Below, piece by piece: positions 58,311-64,000 of a stretch of 64,000 nt of DNA; position 1 is the first letter of the stretch, and each line of letters starts with the position of its first letter. The DNA is from Lunularia cruciata (Eukaryota > Streptophyta > Marchantiopsida > Lunulariales > Lunulariaceae). The notes below the pieces were generated by a model that did not search any database, was not told the origin of the DNA, and saw only the letters and a list, made by a program, of their open reading frames with translations. The stretch is taken from positions 72,172,944 to 72,236,943 of the forward strand of contig OX419755.1 of the NCBI GenBank assembly GCA_948567375.1, given 5' to 3'. The translations under genes were made by a program, and so were the position numbers.

Positions 58311-61300
58311 TTAATCATCCTCTAGACCAACACATGCTTGGTTGATATATTCTTTACTTTATAGAGTCTTCATCCATTGCCACTTATGAACTTCCTTCTT
58401 TCTTCCATGATAATCATCTAGATGAGGAGCTACAATTATAGAGTCCTTCTTTGCCCATGCCTAACTCCACTCTCCATTCTTTTTAATGGGTGGACCATTG
58501 GAATTGGTTCCTAAAAATCTATGTAACTATCTCTCATCAACATACTAAATTCTAGCTTCCTCCTTCTCTTGGCTTTCTCTCATTTATTGTCTTGGGTGTA
58601 GTGCCACTTAGAGCCACTTGTTTGGTTGGTGTATCACATCTCCTTGCTCTTTCAAATGATACATCTAGTGTTTGTTCTTTTTTTATTGGAGATGTTTTCT
58701 TGCATTTTGTCTTTCATACTACTTGTTTAGAGTTTTGTTACTCCTTTTCATCCTTTTTAACTCCACATCAATTTATTCATGGTTACTATTAGAGGTTATG
58801 AGATTATTATGACATATTATTATGAGATACAATTATTTGCATTTAAGAGCTCTTGTAAATCCATCCCAATTGGGAGGTTATCCAAGTTGATATCTCAAAC
58901 ACCTTCAATACCATCTTGAGTTTAGCTTTGTTCTATGCTCTTTACTTAGTGGTGGATCAAAATTCCTCCTTTATCCTTTTTGTGCATACTTTTTATATAG
59001 CATAAAGACACCTTTGTTGTATAACCACCATACTACCATAAGAAAGTTCACTCAATTGTTATTTTGCCAAGGGCGCATGCCAAGGAGACCTTTATTTTTC
59101 ATGGCTCAATTCAAACCTTTATGAGAGGTTGTAGTTGTCTTTCCATCACTTTCAAATGATATCCAATATTGGGCACTTTAGAGTATGCAATTAGAGCCTT
59201 GGATACTTTTACATTTTGCCTATAGATCTTAAGTTTACAAGTATAGACTTGTAAATTCAAGGTCTAGAGTACACAAGTAGTACTCAATCTTATTGACTTC
59301 CCACCAAGGTTCCAACTTCCAATAAGAGGTTTGTAGGTTTTGGCTTCCTCTCTATGAGAAGATTCTTTTTATAACTTGTTTATCTCCAACAATCTTGTTT
59401 AAGGTATAGCTTGTGCTCATTTACTCCATCAATTAGGGGAGATACAAGTAGTATATTCCATATTGATGAGATGTTATGCCCCTTGAGCCTTGTATCTTGC
59501 ATGTATTTACCCACCTATAGATGAACTACTGCTCTAGCTACATACATTTAATAATACTATATGTCACACTTTCTCCATTATTTTGGGGCCATGTAGTCAT
59601 GCAATTATTAGATGCGTGAGTAGGCTACATGTAGCTCTCCTTGTAGTTATAAGATAATGTATTACATTGCAAGGGACTATTGCATGAATAGGTTATTTGA
59701 GTGTTAGCTCTAGTAACACTCATACTAACAAATATGTTCTTACACAATGATCACTCTTTTCCTTTGGCATCTATCACAATAGTTGATTCATGCACTTATA
59801 TTTTCTAATCATCTATTTTTTTGGCTAAAAACCTATTACCAAGGCTTGTATACATAAGGCTTCCTATTTTTATTGACTTTATATCATTGGACTCTAAGAA
59901 GATTAAAGAAAGCTTTGTGAGCATATATAAATTTATATTCATACTAAAATACTCATTGATATGCCTTTATCTAAGAGAGCTAAGATTCTCTTTTATGAAG
60001 TGCAAGGTGTTGGAGCTTAGCTCCATTCATTCTCCTTGATTAAGGACCTTTGCTTCACTTTTAAGAAGTTTATTATGATACTTTGAATGCATTTGAGTTA
60101 ACTACATCCAACACTTCTAGTGCTCTTAGACCAATGTGCTTGGGGATCTCCATATGACACACAAGTATACACATTATATGATGTACTTTGGACAAAGAGT
60201 CTACTAGAGTTCTTGTGCCATCCAAATGTAAATTTGGAAATTGAGTGATGGTTGGATTTGCTTGTACTCCCTCCTTGATGTTTAAGAGTGAAATAATTAT
60301 CTTCACATATAAATAATGTACCTTTTTTGATGCAATTATTACAAACCCCTTACAAGCAAAGTAATTTTTGCAAGCCAAATTTTAGGCAAGAGTAACAATA
60401 ATCATCACCACAAAGAGGAAGGAAGAGCATTATACACCATGGAATACCTCCTTTAATACCTTCATATTTGTGGTAATATAGAATTTTGGGACTCTTCATT
60501 GTAGTTAGATGGTCTCCTTTGAGAGGCAATATGAAATTTCCTTCAGAAAATAGTAGATATGGTAGCCTTTGTACCATGCTAAACTCATATTTTAGACAAA
60601 GAATCTTTATCACTTTATAACTATCTCAAGCATTGTGCATTCTAAGATAAGCAATGACAATAAGATTAGTCTACAATACTCCTTATTTACCATAAGAGGA
60701 CCTGTATCACATGGTTCAATAATATATTAATTTGTTTTTTCTACTTTGTTTTGTTTTAGTGCAGTAGTTTTGCATAGTGTTTTACACTCTTCTTTGAACC
60801 TTGTGCTCATTATCCCTTTTGCAATTCTTGGGTGCTTTATATTCCTTCTCCTTTGAATCATACTACTTGGATCCTCTTCTCTATTTTGCCTACCAAATCT
60901 CTTAATTGTCATTTGTAATAGAATCAATTAGAAATAAACTAAACAAGTAATGCATGTAAAGAAGATTGGTGAGTATGTATAACCTGCAATAATTATATGC
61001 ATTCACTAGGTCTATCCCTTCTAACATTCTTTGGTGCAATAGTTGGACTCATGCTTCAGAGTTTCAATCTTGCAACTTCATATCATCCAAGGAACTTCAT
61101 TTGATCCTATTCTTGCTTCTTGCCTTGGTCTATTGTCCATTCAAACTCACCTTCTTGCAATTGGAACATTTCATGCATGCTTCTTGATTTTCATATTTAC
61201 ACTTGTGTAAAAGTAATGAGCAATTCTGGATATAATTTATTCTTTACTTCAAATAATATTGCATTGTCTACAAACAAGTGAATAGAGAAAAAAATCTATA

Positions 61301-61750
61301 TGGAAAAAATGATTCTCTACTTCAAAATAATGCAAATGATATACCCACTCCATTTAGTATGGCATTATTATCATATTATTCCAAACTTTCATGCTTCTTT
61401 TTAATTCATTGATAGTTTCTTTATAATATTGGAAATATTGTATTAGTACTGATGATTTTCAAAATTTTTTGCTAAAATGACTTGACAATTCATGTAATAT
61501 TATATGTTAAGTTTAACTGATTTTCATCCTCAAGTTCAACTTGGTTTTTCGAAGAGCAAGATGTGTGCATTTGTTCAAGAAATGGTATCTTAAAAAAGGT
61601 AAAAAAATATCACCGTTTGTATTAGTTCTTGAAAATCAAAATCTATTTCTGTTCAGATCAAATTTTAAATAATCCTGTTGATAAAATATGAATAAATTAG
61701 CTATTAAGATGAATCTTGTCTCTGTTTCTTATTATCAAAATTTATTAGTA
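58310..61750. other. Unassigned CpG-poor repeat DNA
   Basis: No open frame above 101 codons and no recognised domain. Frames at 60378-60073 and 60613-60350 (minus) contain no known motif. Likely very old retroelement sequence. Confidence 0.45.
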
Positions 61751-61761
61751 TACTATTTTGT

Positions 61762-62520
61762 ATGACTTATTTAAATATTTTAGGGTACCTTAATGATGGA
61801 GAGATTTACAAAAGTTGGAAAAGAAGTTGCACAAAGTCCGTAAACTTATCAGTGATTTATCATGCCATGTTACAAATCTATGATTTATTATTATTGGGAT
61901 CTTTATTTATACATGTTAGGCTATTTTATGTTAAAAATTATACAATAAATTATATAATATATTATTATTATTTTAATGAAGAACCTCAATATAGTGTATG
62001 AGATAAAACAACCCAATCCTATACATATCTTCATGTTGATAATAACCCGTATGTTGAATAGACCTCTTTAGAAAATACGAGGAGCAGTTCTTGTTAAGGA
62101 TACAAGAAGTATGGTACAATTCCCCACCGAACAATCCCATATATTCTCACCTTCTACAAAATAGTAAAGAGGAGTATTTTTTAAATTTCAAAGTACAAGG
62201 CTTTAATTACCTATTTAATTCCAAATTATTGATTTATTTTAACAGTATACTGTTAATTTTGACTGTGAAGATCCTCACAAAATTAAAAATTACTTTAATT
62301 ATCATTGAAAAAACATTCAATTCATTTTTTTCCTCGTCTCATTAATCTCTTAACCTCCATCTTTTAGGTCTGTTAGAACAAAAACTTCACACCATAAATA
62401 TCATTTTGCTATAGAAGATCATATCAATGAAAAGTTAATAATATTATCACTTGTATGTAATTTATGTTGTTATGTTGAAAATGATTTATATAGAGATCTA
62501 TATGAAAAAAATCCTTGTTA
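61762..62520 (+). other. AT-rich block with broken open frames
   Basis: Two frames on the plus strand, 61762-62001 (79 codons) and 62091-62345 (84 codons), and a further open stretch at about 62365-62518 that reads INEKLIILSLVCNLCCYVEN then DLYRDLYEKNP. The composition (Tyr, Ile, Asn, Leu-rich) resembles the frame at 53750-54244. It may be another gene relic. No family is recognised, and chance cannot be excluded. Confidence 0.3.
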
Positions 62521-62997
62521 GACCTATATTATATATTTTTAAAAGATATGCTATCAAGACCAGCTTTGAATTTTCTAATTGAACTTAGCTTACTAATCAA
62601 AAATAATTTTCATTATTGAGTTTTTTACCAAAATATAATCATATTAGATTTGAAAAGTTTATAAAAAGCTAAAGTAAGCTTATGATATACTTCAGGAAAA
62701 TTTATATTTAAACAAGTAAACAAATTTCTGAAAAAAGTAGTCATGCTAGATATTTAAAAAACATCAAATTTCATGGGTCTTTGTTATTTTGAAGAGGTAT
62801 TTGTAGAGTATCTTGATATATATTATAAATATTTTGATTATTTCAGATTTTAATTTATCCATATATTTCTGTTTCTGTATTTTTTTAGAAATTGATGCTT
62901 TTGGGATACCATACTATATTTCAAAATGAAATACATTTTGAATGTATGGTAACTGTTCACCGAGAGTTTTACAACTAATGGTACAAAGCAATCAATC

Positions 62998-63038
62998 CGC
63001 ATAATGCTTGGAAGGGTCTAACTTTCAAGCATTATGCG
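62998..63038. repeat. Perfect 13-bp inverted repeat
   Basis: CGCATAATGCTTG (62998-63010) and CAAGCATTATGCG (63026-63038) are fully complementary around a 15-base loop. Just beyond, at about 63137-63200, a direct repeat (GTACCATA, then ATGTACATTTGATA) occurs twice. Confidence 0.75.
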
Positions 63039-63495
63039 TGCAAGTTAAAACTTCTGCCATATTTGGATAAGAGCTCGAGAAAGTGTGATCAATGTTTTGT
63101 GTTCTACAACTCTACCGAGCAATGGAGTCCAATTTGTACCATATGACACACTATGTACATTTGATATGTACCATACTGTACACCATGTACATTTGATAGG
63201 CTTGTTAAACTTGGGTGCTCTTGAACCAATAGTATAAACTTTTGTGTAGATGTATGTATATAGTATTCTTGCTTTTCTAATCCACGTATACTGTTTGATA
63301 TAAGGGAAGAGCTTATTCCATTCTACTATTTTTTCAGAAACTTCTTCATAGTAAGTCAGTTATATTTATAATCATATATATGACCATATAATATCACTTT
63401 CCTTTTATTCTTCTATGTTTTTTTTCTTCCTTTTATTCTTTGTGCTTAAACAAGCTAGTTACAAATATAATATAGATAGAAAACATAAGCCGAGG

Positions 63496-63905
63496 TTAAT
63501 TGTTGGTAGATTGAAAATAAATGAATTTCCAAGATATTATTTTTAAAATTTATTCTCCAAAATGTCTCATTTTCATTTAATTTGCATCATTCACTAATCA
63601 TGTCATTTGGTGTGTTGAGGTAGCGTAGATAGTGTGGTTACGTTATAGTGTGAGTTGAAGCTCTAGTGCAAAGAGGAGATTTTGGTAATTAATTTGTTGG
63701 TAGATTAAATTTAATCATTGGTAGATTAAAAATAAAGGAATTTCAAAAATGTCCCATATAAAAATTTATTCTCCAAAATATCTCATTTTCATTTAAAATT
63801 TCAGCATTCACCATTCATATCATTACGTGTGTTGATGTGGCAAAGATACTTTGGTTACATTGAGTGAGTTGAAGCTCTAGTGCAAAGAGGAGATTTTGGC
63901 AATAC
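63496..63905. repeat. Tandem duplication, unit about 214 bp
   Basis: Two copies begin TTAATxxTTGGTAGATT (63496 and 63711) and end GCTCTAGTGCAAAGAGGAGA followed by TTTTGG (near 63681 and 63895). They share TTTATTCTCCAAAATxTCTC and GAGTTGAAGCTCTAG. The second copy differs by several small changes. No coding content is seen. Confidence 0.75.
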
Positions 63906-64000
63906 TTTTACTACATGAGGCATTTTGGAGAAAATTTGTTTCTAAGTAGTGCAATTTGGAAATTTTCCCTTAAAAATAGACTCAACAACACTTCTTTAGT

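Noticed and set aside
1..64000. tRNA or rRNA genes
   Set aside because: No convincing tRNA B-box with cloverleaf or rRNA segment was seen on either strand by eye; a tRNAscan-SE run would settle it.

Overview
This is a land-plant nuclear window with two intact, intron-rich housekeeping genes set in a large field of decayed retrotransposons. The importin alpha is of plant type, the PIG-U is plant-like, introns follow GT-AG, and the repeats are AT-rich and poor in CpG, as expected after long cytosine methylation. A moss-like or other seedless plant fits best (genes near 45-50% GC by eye, repeats much lower), but the species cannot be fixed from the sequence.

Layout. 1-5,589: two Ty3/gypsy elements of one family on the minus strand, element A inserted in the reverse transcriptase (RT) of element B, and a solo LTR of a second family (LTR2) inserted in the LTR of A. 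6,230-7,235: PIF/Harbinger transposase relic, minus strand. 9,993-13,955: importin alpha, plus strand, nine coding exons, 532 residues. 16,250-17,060: AT-rich DNA. 17,068-24,000: gypsy element F, minus strand, with a PHD-like finger near its 3' end. 24,000-33,600: old repeats, mostly unassigned. 33,700-37,560: gypsy element D, minus strand, Athila/Tat-like protease, split by a second LTR2. 38,240-41,825: gypsy element E, plus strand, split in its RNase H by a solo LTR of the A/B family. 44,760-45,670: LTR remains and a primer binding site of tRNA-Asp type. 47,638-51,817: PIG-U, minus strand, twelve coding exons, 498 residues. 52,300-54,620: AT-rich DNA with a small inverted-repeat element and a cluster of open frames, including an unrecognised one of 164 codons. 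54,660-57,800: gypsy element G, plus strand, cut off in RT by LTR-like DNA. The rest is repeat-derived or unassigned.

The most notable signal is in the LTRs of the A/B family (1,813-2,204; 5,169-5,589; 41,196-41,620). Just upstream of a conserved TATAAATA box they carry arrays of GAAnnTTC units that form perfect three- and four-unit heat-shock elements. This is the promoter design known from the heat-activated copia element ONSEN of Arabidopsis, here in a gypsy family. Several insertions can be read exactly from 5-bp target duplications, which gives an order of events: B is older than A, and A is older than the LTR2 inside it.

The two genes have no evident functional link: importin alpha carries proteins into the nucleus and PIG-U belongs to the GPI transamidase of the ER. 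Both lie in islands that keep their CpGs, with repeats on both sides.
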